Assembly (NCBI RefSeq): GCF_001514195.1
Contig: NZ_KQ948736.1
Span: forward strand, 935,328 to 999,327
DNA: 64,000 nucleotides
Direction: 5' to 3'
Source: Streptomyces griseorubiginosus
GTDB lineage: Bacteria; Actinomycetota; Actinomycetes; Streptomycetales; Streptomycetaceae
Part shown: one piece after another, positions 25,089 through 32,539 of the stretch
How the letters are laid out: every line of letters starts with the position of its first letter
How positions within the stretch are numbered: the stretch's first letter is position 1
The notes under the pieces: generated by a model
Seen by the model: only the letters and a program-made list of their open reading frames with translations
The model's database searches: none
What the model was told of the DNA's origin: nothing
Position numbers and translations under genes: made by a program

Positions 25089-26423
25089 ATGAGCACGACC
25101 ACTTCCGAGGTGCTCTCGGAGACGACCCTGCTGCGGTTCGCGACCGCGGGCTCCGTCGACGACGGCAAGTCCACCCTGGTCGGACGGCTGCTGCACGACT
25201 CCAAGTCGGTCCTCACCGACCAGCTGGAGGCGGTGGAGCGCGCCTCCGCCAGCCGCGGCCAGGACGCGCCCGACCTCGCGCTGCTCACCGACGGCCTGCG
25301 CGCCGAGCGGGAGCAGGGCATCACCATCGACGTCGCCTACCGCTACTTCGCCACCCCGCGCAGGCGGTTCATCCTCGCCGACACCCCCGGCCATGTGCAG
25401 TACACCCGCAACATGGTGACGGGTGCCTCCACGGCCGAGCTGACGGTGATCCTCATCGACGCCCGCAACGGCGTGGTGGAGCAGACCCGCCGGCACGCGG
25501 CCCTCGCGGCCCTGCTGCGGGTGCCGCACGTGGTCCTGGCCGTCAACAAGATGGACCTCGTCGACTACGCCGAGCCCGTCTTCGCCGCGATCGCCGAGGA
25601 GTTCACGGCGTACGCGACCGAGCTGGGCGTCCCGGAGGTCACCGCGATCCCGATCTCGGCGCTCGCCGGGGACAACGTGGTGGAGCCGTCCGCGAACATG
25701 GACTGGTACGGCGGCCCGACGGTCCTGGAGCACCTGGAGACGGTCCCGGTCACCCACGACCTGAGCCACTGCCACGCGCGTCTGCCCGTGCAGTACGTGA
25801 TCCGGCCGCAGACCGCCGAGCACCCCGACTACCGGGGCTACGCCGGTCAGATCGCCGCCGGTTCCTTCCGGGTCGGTGAGCAGATCACGGTGCTGCCCTC
25901 AGGGCGTTCCACGAAGATCGCCGGCATCGACCTGCTCGGAGAGCCGGTCGACGTGGCCTGGACGACCCAGTCGGTGACGATCCTCCTGGAGGACGACATC
26001 GACATCTCGCGCGGCGACCTGCTGGTGCCCAGCAAGGACGCCCCGCCGACCACCCAGGACATCGAGGCGACCGTCTGCCATGTGGCCGACGCCCCGCTGA
26101 CCGTCGGCCACCGGGTGCTGCTCAAGCACGGCACCCGCACGGTCAAGGCGATCGTCAAGGACATCCCGTCCCGTCTCACGCTCGACGACCTGTCCCTGCA
26201 CCCGCACCCGGGACAGCTCGTCGCCAACGACATCGGCCGGGTGAAGATCCGTACCGCCGAGCCGCTGCCCGTCGACTCCTACTCCGACTCGCGGCGCACC
26301 GGTTCGTTCATCCTCATCGACCCGAACGACGGCACCACGCTCACCGCGGGCATGGTCGGCGAGTCGTTCGCGTCCCCGGAGCCCGTCAAGGACGAGGCCG
26401 AGGACGACGGGTGGGACTTCTGA
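25089..26423 (+). CDS. cysN: Sulfate adenylyltransferase subunit 1 (GTPase)
   Basis: 444 residues. GTPase subunit that drives CysD. G1 GSVDDGKSTLVGRLLHDSK, G3 ADTPGHVQY and G4 NKMD are followed by beta-barrel domains. Ends GWDF without a fused APS-kinase domain, in agreement with a separate cysC upstream, unlike the CysNC fusion of mycobacteria. Only 2 nt separate it from cysD. Confidence 0.96.
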   Translation: MSTTTSEVLSETTLLRFATAGSVDDGKSTLVGRLLHDSKSVLTDQLEAVERASASRGQDAPDLALLTDGLRAEREQGITIDVAYRYFATPRRRFILADTPGHVQYTRNMVTGASTAELTVILIDARNGVVEQTRRHAALAALLRVPHVVLAVNKMDLVDYAEPVFAAIAEEFTAYATELGVPEVTAIPISALAGDNVVEPSANMDWYGGPTVLEHLETVPVTHDLSHCHARLPVQYVIRPQTAEHPDYRGYAGQIAAGSFRVGEQITVLPSGRSTKIAGIDLLGEPVDVAWTTQSVTILLEDDIDISRGDLLVPSKDAPPTTQDIEATVCHVADAPLTVGHRVLLKHGTRTVKAIVKDIPSRLTLDDLSLHPHPGQLVANDIGRVKIRTAEPLPVDSYSDSRRTGSFILIDPNDGTTLTAGMVGESFASPEPVKDEAEDDGWDF

Positions 26424-26424
26424 C

Positions 26425-26529
26425 ATGAACTCCACCGACTACTTCTCCACGTTCGCGAAGGAGGGCGGCCGCGTCGGCAGCGGCGCGCTCGGCAGCGGGC
26501 AGGGCGGAGTGGCGCGATGTGTGCGTTGA
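26425..26529 (+). CDS. Possible 34-aa small protein between cysN and ssuA
   Basis: A 35-codon frame starts 1 nt after the cysN stop and reads MNSTDYFSTFAKEGG, then a Gly/Ser-rich middle and VARCVR at the end. No strong ribosome site, but termination-reinitiation from cysN is possible. The single Cys three residues from the end recalls the sulfur leader peptide's layout. It may be a coupled small protein, a second attenuator for the transporter genes, or a chance frame. The remaining gap to ssuA (about 125 nt) shows no hairpin I could confirm. Confidence 0.35.
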   Translation: MNSTDYFSTFAKEGGRVGSGALGSGQGGVARCVR

Positions 26530-26654
26530 CGTACGCGCACCGCTTGCGCGCCCCGTCCCCCCACCCGCCGTCCCGGAAGAGACGAAGACCTGCCGACCTC
26601 CCGGCCACGACCTGAGAGACCGTGACCGCCGGGCCTCCGAGAGGAACACCTCCC

Positions 26655-27764
26655 GTGCCTGTCAACCGCTCAGCCCTCCTTCGCCGCGGCGCCGCCGTGG
26701 TCGCCGCTCTTCCGCTGCTGGCACTCGCCGCCTGCGGCTACGGGTCGGACTCCAAGGACACCGGCACCGCCAAGGTCGCCGCCGGCGCCAAGAAGATCGA
26801 CGGACTCGACTCCGTCAAGATCGGCTACTTCGGCAACCTCACCCACGGCACCGCGCTCGTGGCCGTGAACAAGGGCTTCTTCCAGAAGGAGCTGGGCGCC
26901 ACCAAGGCGTCGTACGCGACCTTCAACGCCGGCCCGTCCGAGATCGAGGCGCTCAACTCCAAGTCGATCGACATCGGCTGGATCGGCCCCTCCCCGTCGA
27001 TCAACGGTTACGTCAAGTCGGGCGGCAAGAGCCTGAAGATCATCGGCGGTTCGGCCTCCGGTGGCGTGAAGCTGGTCGTCAACCCGGACAAGATCAAGTC
27101 CCTGAAGGACGTCAAGGGCAAGAAGATCGCCACCCCGCAGCTCGGCAACACGCAGGACGTGGCGTTCCTCAACTGGATCGCCGACCAGGGCTGGAAGGTC
27201 GACGCGCAGAGCGGCAAGGGTGACGTCACCGTCGTCCGCACCGACAACAAGATCACGCCGGACGCCTACAAGGCCGGTTCCATCGACGGCGCCTGGGTGC
27301 CGGAGCCGACCGCGTCCAAGCTGGTCGCCGAGGGCGGCAAGGTGCTGCTCGACGAGGCGTCGCTGTGGCCGGACAAGAAGTTCGTGATCACGAACATCAT
27401 CGTGCGCCAGGACTTCCTCAAGGAGCACCCGAAGGCGGTCGAGGCCGTCCTGAAGGCGTCGGTGGAGGCCAACAAGTGGATCAACGCCAACCCGGACGCG
27501 GCGAAGGCGGCGGCGAACAAGCAGCTCGAGGCGGACTCCGGCAAGGCGCTCAAGCCCGCGGTCCTCGACCCGGCCTGGAAGTCGATCCAGTTCACCAACG
27601 ACCCGCTGGCGGCCACCCTCAACACCGAGGCGGAGCACGCGGTCAAGGCCGGTCTGCTGAAGAAGCCCGACCTGAACGGGATCTACGACCTGACGATCCT
27701 CAACAAGGTCCTCAAGGCCGACGGTGAGCCCACGGTGGACGCCGCCGGTCTCGGCACCAGCTGA
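26655..27764 (+). CDS. ssuA: ABC transporter substrate-binding lipoprotein, aliphatic sulfonate type
   Basis: 369 residues. Lipoprotein signal with lipobox LAAC (Cys about residue 28). The mature part matches SsuA/TauA-like proteins: VKIGYFGNLTHGTALVAVNK, FNAGPSEIEALNSKSIDIGW, IGPSPSINGY and VKGKKIATPQLGN. GTG 26655 was chosen because it gives a normal lipoprotein N region and has GAGG upstream. It probably captures sulfonates, or another sulfur anion, outside the membrane for the SsuBC importer; the exact ligand cannot be read from sequence. Confidence 0.9.
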   Translation: MPVNRSALLRRGAAVVAALPLLALAACGYGSDSKDTGTAKVAAGAKKIDGLDSVKIGYFGNLTHGTALVAVNKGFFQKELGATKASYATFNAGPSEIEALNSKSIDIGWIGPSPSINGYVKSGGKSLKIIGGSASGGVKLVVNPDKIKSLKDVKGKKIATPQLGNTQDVAFLNWIADQGWKVDAQSGKGDVTVVRTDNKITPDAYKAGSIDGAWVPEPTASKLVAEGGKVLLDEASLWPDKKFVITNIIVRQDFLKEHPKAVEAVLKASVEANKWINANPDAAKAAANKQLEADSGKALKPAVLDPAWKSIQFTNDPLAATLNTEAEHAVKAGLLKKPDLNGIYDLTILNKVLKADGEPTVDAAGLGTS

Positions 27765-27800
27765 CCCCGGTCCCCGAAGAGTTCCCAGGAGGTGACGACC

Positions 27801-28586
27801 ATGGCCACGACCACGACGCTCGCCAAGGCCGACGAGTCCGTCGAGTACGCAGCACGCCTCGATCACGTCTCGAAGTCCTTCGCGGGACCGGGTGGACAGC
27901 AGCTCGTCCTGGACGACGTCAGCATCGATGTCGCGCCGGGCGAGTTCGTCACCCTCCTGGGGGCCTCGGGCTGCGGCAAGTCCACGCTGCTCAACCTGGT
28001 GGCCGGGCTCGACGACCCGACCGCCGGGTCCATCACGACCGACGGCCGCCCCGCCCTGATGTTCCAGGAGCACGCCCTCTTCCCGTGGCTGACCGCGGGC
28101 AAGAACATCGAACTCGCCCTGAAACTCAGGGGAGTCGCCAAGCCCGACCGGCGCACCAAGGCCGAGGAACTGCTCGAACTGGTCCGCCTGAAGGGCGCGT
28201 ACGGCAAGCGGGTGCACGAGCTGTCGGGCGGTATGCGTCAGCGCGTGGCACTGGCCCGCGCGCTCGCCCAGGAGAGCAACCTGCTGCTGATGGACGAGCC
28301 GTTCGCGGCCCTCGACGCCATCACGCGGGACGTGCTGCACGACGAGATCACCCGGATCTGGGCGGAGACCGGCGTGTCCGTCCTGTTCGTGACGCACAAC
28401 GTGCGCGAGGCGGTACGGCTCGCGCAGCGCGTGATCCTGCTGTCCTCGCGCCCCGGCCGGATCGCCCGCGAGTGGACGGTCGGCATTCCGCAGCCGCGCC
28501 GCATCGAGGACGCGCCCGTGGCCGAACTGGCCCGTGAGATCACCGAAGAACTGCGTGGGGAGATCCGCCGTCATGGCCAGCACTGA
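27801..28586 (+). CDS. ssuB: ABC transporter ATP-binding protein, nitrate/sulfonate type
   Basis: 261 residues. Walker A LLGASGCGKSTLLNLVAGL, signature LSGGMRQRVALARAL, Walker B LLLMDEPFAALDAIT, switch His in VLFVTHNVREA. ATG 27801 follows AGGAGG by 8 nt. Energises the importer formed with ssuC; the 3' end overlaps ssuC by 14 nt. Confidence 0.93.
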   Translation: MATTTTLAKADESVEYAARLDHVSKSFAGPGGQQLVLDDVSIDVAPGEFVTLLGASGCGKSTLLNLVAGLDDPTAGSITTDGRPALMFQEHALFPWLTAGKNIELALKLRGVAKPDRRTKAEELLELVRLKGAYGKRVHELSGGMRQRVALARALAQESNLLLMDEPFAALDAITRDVLHDEITRIWAETGVSVLFVTHNVREAVRLAQRVILLSSRPGRIAREWTVGIPQPRRIEDAPVAELAREITEELRGEIRRHGQH

Positions 28587-29451
28587 CACGACACCGGCCC
28601 AGGACGCCGGGAGCGTAGAGGCGGGCCTCGACGCACTGGAGACCCAGGCCACCGGCCGCCCGACCCTGCGGCAGACCCTGGTCAACAAGATCCTGCCGCC
28701 GGTCATCGCGCTCGCCGTCGTCCTCGTGGTGTGGACGCTGCTCTACCCGGTCGTCGACGACCCGTCCAAGCTGCCCTCCCCGGCGGCCGTGGGCGACACG
28801 TTCAAAGAGGCCTGGCTCCAGGGCGATCTCCTCGGCTACATCTGGACCAGCGTCTCGCGCGGTCTGCTGGGCTTCTTCTTCGCCCTGCTCATCGGCACCC
28901 CGCTGGGCCTGATCGTGGCCCGGGTGAAGTTCGTCCGCGCGGCCATCGGCCCGATCCTGTCCGGCCTCCAGTCGCTGCCGTCGGTGGCGTGGGTGCCGCC
29001 GGCCGTGATCTGGCTGGGTCTGAACAACTCCATGATGTACGCGGTGATCCTGCTCGGCGCGGTTCCCTCCATCGCCAACGGCCTGGTGTCCGGCGTCGAC
29101 CAGGTGCCGCCGCTGTTCCTGCGGGCCGGCCGGACCATGGGGGCGACGGGCGTCAAGGGCATCTGGTACGTCACCCTGCCGGCCTCGCTGCCCGGCTATG
29201 TCGCGGGACTCAAGCAGGGCTGGGCGTTCTCCTGGCGCTCGCTGATGGCCGCGGAGATCATCGCCCAGTTCCCCGACCTGGGCGTGGGGCTCGGGCAGTT
29301 GCTGGAGAACGGCCGCACCAACAGCGACATGGCCATGGTGTTCGAGGCGATCCTGCTCATCCTGTTCGTCGGCATCGCGATCGATCTGCTGATCTTCAGT
29401 CCGCTGGAGCGGTGGGTGTTGCGCAGCCGCGGTCTGCTGGTGAAGGGCTGA
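28573..29451 (+). CDS. ssuC: ABC transporter permease, nitrate/sulfonate type
   Basis: 292 residues with about six membrane helices and the EAA-type loop (AGRTMGATGVKGIWYVTLPA, about residue 190) that contacts SsuB. Start ATG 28573 lies inside the ssuB 3' end, implying coupling. It is followed 4 nt later by the chelatase gene. Confidence 0.92.
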   Translation: MASTDTTPAQDAGSVEAGLDALETQATGRPTLRQTLVNKILPPVIALAVVLVVWTLLYPVVDDPSKLPSPAAVGDTFKEAWLQGDLLGYIWTSVSRGLLGFFFALLIGTPLGLIVARVKFVRAAIGPILSGLQSLPSVAWVPPAVIWLGLNNSMMYAVILLGAVPSIANGLVSGVDQVPPLFLRAGRTMGATGVKGIWYVTLPASLPGYVAGLKQGWAFSWRSLMAAEIIAQFPDLGVGLGQLLENGRTNSDMAMVFEAILLILFVGIAIDLLIFSPLERWVLRSRGLLVKG

Positions 29452-29455
29452 GCCC

Positions 29456-30193
29456 ATGAAGCCGGTTCTCCTGGTCATCGCCCACGGCAGCCGTGATCCG
29501 CGGCACGCCGCGACGGTGCACGCCCTCGTACGGCGGGTGCGCGCGCTGCGCCCCGGCGTGCGGGTGGAGACCGGCTTCCTGGACTTCAACATCCCTTCCG
29601 TGCAGGGGGTGTTGGAGTCGCTGGCGGCGGAGGGTGTCCGTGACGTCGTGGCGCTGCCGCTGCTGTTGACGCGGGCGTTCCACGCGAAGGCGGACATCCC
29701 CGCGGTGCTGCGGGACGCGCCGCCGCAGCTGCGGATCCGGCAGGCGGAGGTGCTGGGCCCGTCCCCGCTGCTGCTGTCCGCGCTCGAACGGCGGCTGTAC
29801 GAGGCGGGGTTGACGCCCGCCGACAAGTCCTCGACCGGGGTCGTGCTGGCCTCGGCGGGGTCCACCGACCCGGAGGCGATCGCAGTGATCGCTGACATCG
29901 CGCGGGAGTGGCGGCACACCGGTTGGTGCGCCGTGCGGCCTGCGTTCGCCTCCGCGGCCCTGCCCCGCACCGAGGACGCGGTGCGGGAACTCCGGGCGCT
30001 CGGCTGCGCCCGGGTCGCCGTGGCGCCGTACATCCTCGCCCCGGGCTTCCTGCCCGACCGCATCGCGCGCGGCGCCGCGGAGGCGGATGTGCTGGCGGAG
30101 GTGCTGGGGGCGGCGCCGGAGGTGGCGCGGGTGGTGCTCGGGCGCTACGACGCGGCGTGGGCGCGGGGTCTGCGGCTGTCCGTGAGTGCGTGA
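29456..30193 (+). CDS. Sirohydrochlorin chelatase, CbiX/SirB type
   Basis: 245 residues, two CbiX-like halves. N-terminal LLVIAHGSRDPRHAATV carries the catalytic/metal His; VVALPLLLTRAFHAKADIPA carries the second metal-ligand His. The C-terminal half (APYILAPGFLPDRIARGA) lacks the His pattern, so one active site per chain is likely. It inserts Fe(II) into sirohydrochlorin to make siroheme, the cofactor of the sulfite reductase at the start of the operon, which explains its place. Last gene of the unit. Confidence 0.92.
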   Translation: MKPVLLVIAHGSRDPRHAATVHALVRRVRALRPGVRVETGFLDFNIPSVQGVLESLAAEGVRDVVALPLLLTRAFHAKADIPAVLRDAPPQLRIRQAEVLGPSPLLLSALERRLYEAGLTPADKSSTGVVLASAGSTDPEAIAVIADIAREWRHTGWCAVRPAFASAALPRTEDAVRELRALGCARVAVAPYILAPGFLPDRIARGAAEADVLAEVLGAAPEVARVVLGRYDAAWARGLRLSVSA

Positions 30194-30310
30194 GGGGTGC
30201 TGAGAGGCACCTTTGCTCGGCGTGAGGCGTGCGGGGCGCCGGGACGGGGGGCCTGCTGGCCGACCGGACGCGGGGTGCCCGGACGCCTTTTTGCCCGGCC
30301 TGAGGCGCCT

Positions 30311-31330
30311 TTACTCGGCTACGGCGGCCTCGGCCTCGTCGGCAAGCCGCACCAGTTCGCTCAGGGGCATGGATCCGGCCTCCCTGCGTTCGCGCGCGAA
30401 GGTGTTGGCGAGGTGCTGGAGGAGTTCGTTCAGGGGGGTCGGGACGCCGTGGAGGCGGCCGAGGAGGGCGATCTCGCCGTTGAGGTAGTCGGCCTCGACG
30501 GTACCGGTGCCGCGGACGAGGGACTGCCAGGAGGAGCCGCCGCCGCGCGGGGCGTTCGCCAGCGGCACGAGGGTGACCTTGTCGCCGCGTCGCGCGCGCT
30601 GTTCCTCGGGGCTCGTGTACGCGATGCCGGCGGCGTCGAGCACGGCCGTGCCCTCGGCCCGGACCCGCTCGACGAACTCCAGGGCCGCCTCGCCCTCGAC
30701 GGGGCCGGTGACCGCCTCGACCGCGTTGGCGAGGTTGGCCAGCAGCTTTGCGTACTGCCAGCGGGACAGGTCCGGCACGACCGGCGCCTCGAACCTCGCC
30801 TTCTCCAGGTCGTCGGCGATCAGGCGCACGGTCTCGTCCGTGCCCCGCGGATACCGGCCCAGGTGCAGGATTCCGGTGAGCGGGCTGCCCGCGGCGGAGA
30901 CGACTCCGGGCTCCACGAAGGTGGCGGGCAGCCACACGCAGACGCCGTACACGTGGCGGAACGTGCGCAGGGCCATCCGCTGGCCCTCCACGCCGTTCTG
31001 CGCGCACAGCAGCGGCAGCCGTCCGGCCGCCGTGCCGCCGCCCGCCACCGGGGCGGGGCCCCAGGCGTCCAGGGCGGCCTGGGTGTCCTGGGTCTTCACG
31101 GCGAGGACGAGCGCGTCGTCGGCGCGCAGGGTGCCGAGTCCGGCCGGGCCGTCCACGACGGGCAGCCGGTGGGTGAACTCCCCGTCCGGAACCCGCAGCC
31201 GCAGTCCCCCGTCCCGGAGCGCCGCGTACTGCGCCCCGCGAGCGACCAGCACGACCTCGCACCCGCCCCCGGCGAGCCGCCCACCGACGACCCCACCGAC
31301 CGCCCCTGCCCCGATGATGATGTAGCGCAT
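30311..31330 (-). CDS. 2-dehydropantoate 2-reductase (ApbA/PanE family)
   Basis: 339 residues. Rossmann NADP site MRYIIIGAGAVGGVVGGRLA at the N terminus; VKTQDTQAAL and CAQNGVEGQ follow. The catalytic Lys in WQYAKLLANLANAVEAV (about residue 205) and the C-terminal SSWQSLVRGTGTVEADYLNG complete the ketopantoate reductase pattern. It may serve pantothenate synthesis, but several paralogues per genome are usual and substrates differ. Convergent with the sulfur operon. Confidence 0.86.
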   Translation of the reverse strand: MRYIIIGAGAVGGVVGGRLAGGGCEVVLVARGAQYAALRDGGLRLRVPDGEFTHRLPVVDGPAGLGTLRADDALVLAVKTQDTQAALDAWGPAPVAGGGTAAGRLPLLCAQNGVEGQRMALRTFRHVYGVCVWLPATFVEPGVVSAAGSPLTGILHLGRYPRGTDETVRLIADDLEKARFEAPVVPDLSRWQYAKLLANLANAVEAVTGPVEGEAALEFVERVRAEGTAVLDAAGIAYTSPEEQRARRGDKVTLVPLANAPRGGGSSWQSLVRGTGTVEADYLNGEIALLGRLHGVPTPLNELLQHLANTFARERREAGSMPLSELVRLADEAEAAVAE

Positions 31331-31397
31331 GGGAGGAGCCTCGCACAGGCGCCTGGGCGCACGTCGACGTGGTGCCCTGTCTCCACCGTCCGACCGG

Positions 31398-31763
31398 TCA
31401 CCCCCCGTACGGCGTCGCCTGGTGGAAGTACAGCAGCCAGCCGTTCGCTGTGAGCCGCCACAGCGAACTGCGGTGGGCCCGGCTGCCGTTGTGCTCCGTG
31501 TCGAAGGTGAGGTGGACGAGGCCGGGCGCGAGTTCCACGCCCTTCATGCCGGACGGCACGATCGGTCCCGCCTCCTGGTCCGTGACCCCGGCCAGGGCCG
31601 CGATGATCGACGCCCGGTCCCAGTGCCGGCCGGACGCTCCGAACTCGTGGAACTCGGGGTGCAGCAGTGCGCCCACCAGTTCCGGCGAGGCCCGCACCCC
31701 GGGGTCGAGGAGCCGCAGCTCCCCCGCGACAGCCGCTTCCACGGCGGCGCCGCCGTCAGCCAC
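31398..31763 (-). CDS. NTF2-like / DUF4440 domain protein
   Basis: 121 residues. The SnoaL/NTF2-like pattern is visible: an N-terminal helix (AVEAAVAGELRLLDPGVRAS), HPEFHEFGASGRHWDRASII, then strands ending SSLWRLTANGWLLYFHQATP. Such proteins bind small ligands or act as simple isomerases; this one has no recognisable active site. Its start overlaps the stop of the DUF1697 gene by 8 nt, so they are one transcript. Confidence 0.8.
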   Translation of the reverse strand: MADGGAAVEAAVAGELRLLDPGVRASPELVGALLHPEFHEFGASGRHWDRASIIAALAGVTDQEAGPIVPSGMKGVELAPGLVHLTFDTEHNGSRAHRSSLWRLTANGWLLYFHQATPYGG

Positions 31764-32304
31764 CGGTCATCTCCACCAGCTTGACGACCGTGTTCCAGTT
31801 CCGGCTGGTGGCGATCACACCCTTGTTCAGCCGGGGCTTGGAGAGGTGTTCGGCGAGCTTGGAGCGACCGAGGCCGTCCGGGACGTAGAGGTACAGGGCG
31901 CGGTCGCCGAGGCGGAACTCCTCGGGGAGGTAAGCGGCTTGGTCGATCTCCGCGAAGCGGTCCGCGTCGACGGGGGCGGAGAAGTAGGTGACGTGGAGCT
32001 GCTTGCCCTCCAGCTCGGCGGCTGGGAAGGGGCAGTTGTCGGCGATGGCCTTCAGGTAGGCGTGGTCGCGGACGATCACGTCGACCGTGAAGCCGAACCG
32101 CTTCTCGATCGCGCCCGTGAGCTCGGCGGCCAGGGACTCCTCGTCGCCGTGGTCGGCGGTGAAGACGGCCTGGCCGCTCTGGAGGTAGCTGCGGACACCG
32201 CTGTGACCGAGCCCCTCCATCAGCGTGCGCAGGTCGGCCATGGGGACCTTCCTGCTGCCTCCGACGTTGATTCCGCGCAGCAGCGCCGCGTACGTGGTCG
32301 TCAT
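31756..32304 (-). CDS. DUF1697 family protein
   Basis: 182 residues. The DUF1697 signature is complete: YAALLRGINVGGSRKVPMAD, LRTLMEGLGHSGVRSYLQSG, then TSRNWNTVVKLVEM at the C terminus. Function unknown; the family has a ferredoxin-like fold. Start ATG 32304 is 6 nt after TACGCT, so the NTF2-like gene downstream is probably read from the same leaderless promoter. Confidence 0.9.
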   Translation of the reverse strand: MTTTYAALLRGINVGGSRKVPMADLRTLMEGLGHSGVRSYLQSGQAVFTADHGDEESLAAELTGAIEKRFGFTVDVIVRDHAYLKAIADNCPFPAAELEGKQLHVTYFSAPVDADRFAEIDQAAYLPEEFRLGDRALYLYVPDGLGRSKLAEHLSKPRLNKGVIATSRNWNTVVKLVEMTGG

Positions 32305-32310
32305 GGGCAC

Positions 32311-32316
32311 AGCGTA
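32311..32316 (-). promoter_or_regulatory. -10-like TACGCT, 6 nt before ATG (leaderless type)
   Basis: TACGCT on the minus strand followed after 6 nt by ATG 32304 of the DUF1697 gene. Confidence 0.5.
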
Positions 32317-32539
32317 GGGCGGCCCGGACTGCCGACCCCGATCACCGCCCCGCAGAAGGCCCGTTAGATGTAAGGGTCACGATCCTCCCCAGTACGGAGG
32401 GCACGCGGTCCCTCCGGAGGAGCCGGCCGCCCCCGCACTTCACCGGACAGCACGACGAGACGCGTTTATCCAGCTCATACCTTCGAGACGAGAGGTGACG
32501 GCAGGGGGCTGTCACCGGTTCCGAGGGGGCAAGCCCGTC

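Noticed and set aside
26517..26616. Second short frame before ssuA (MCALTYAHRLRAP...)
   Set aside because: Overlaps the end of the 34-aa frame, is basic/Pro-rich and lacks a ribosome site.
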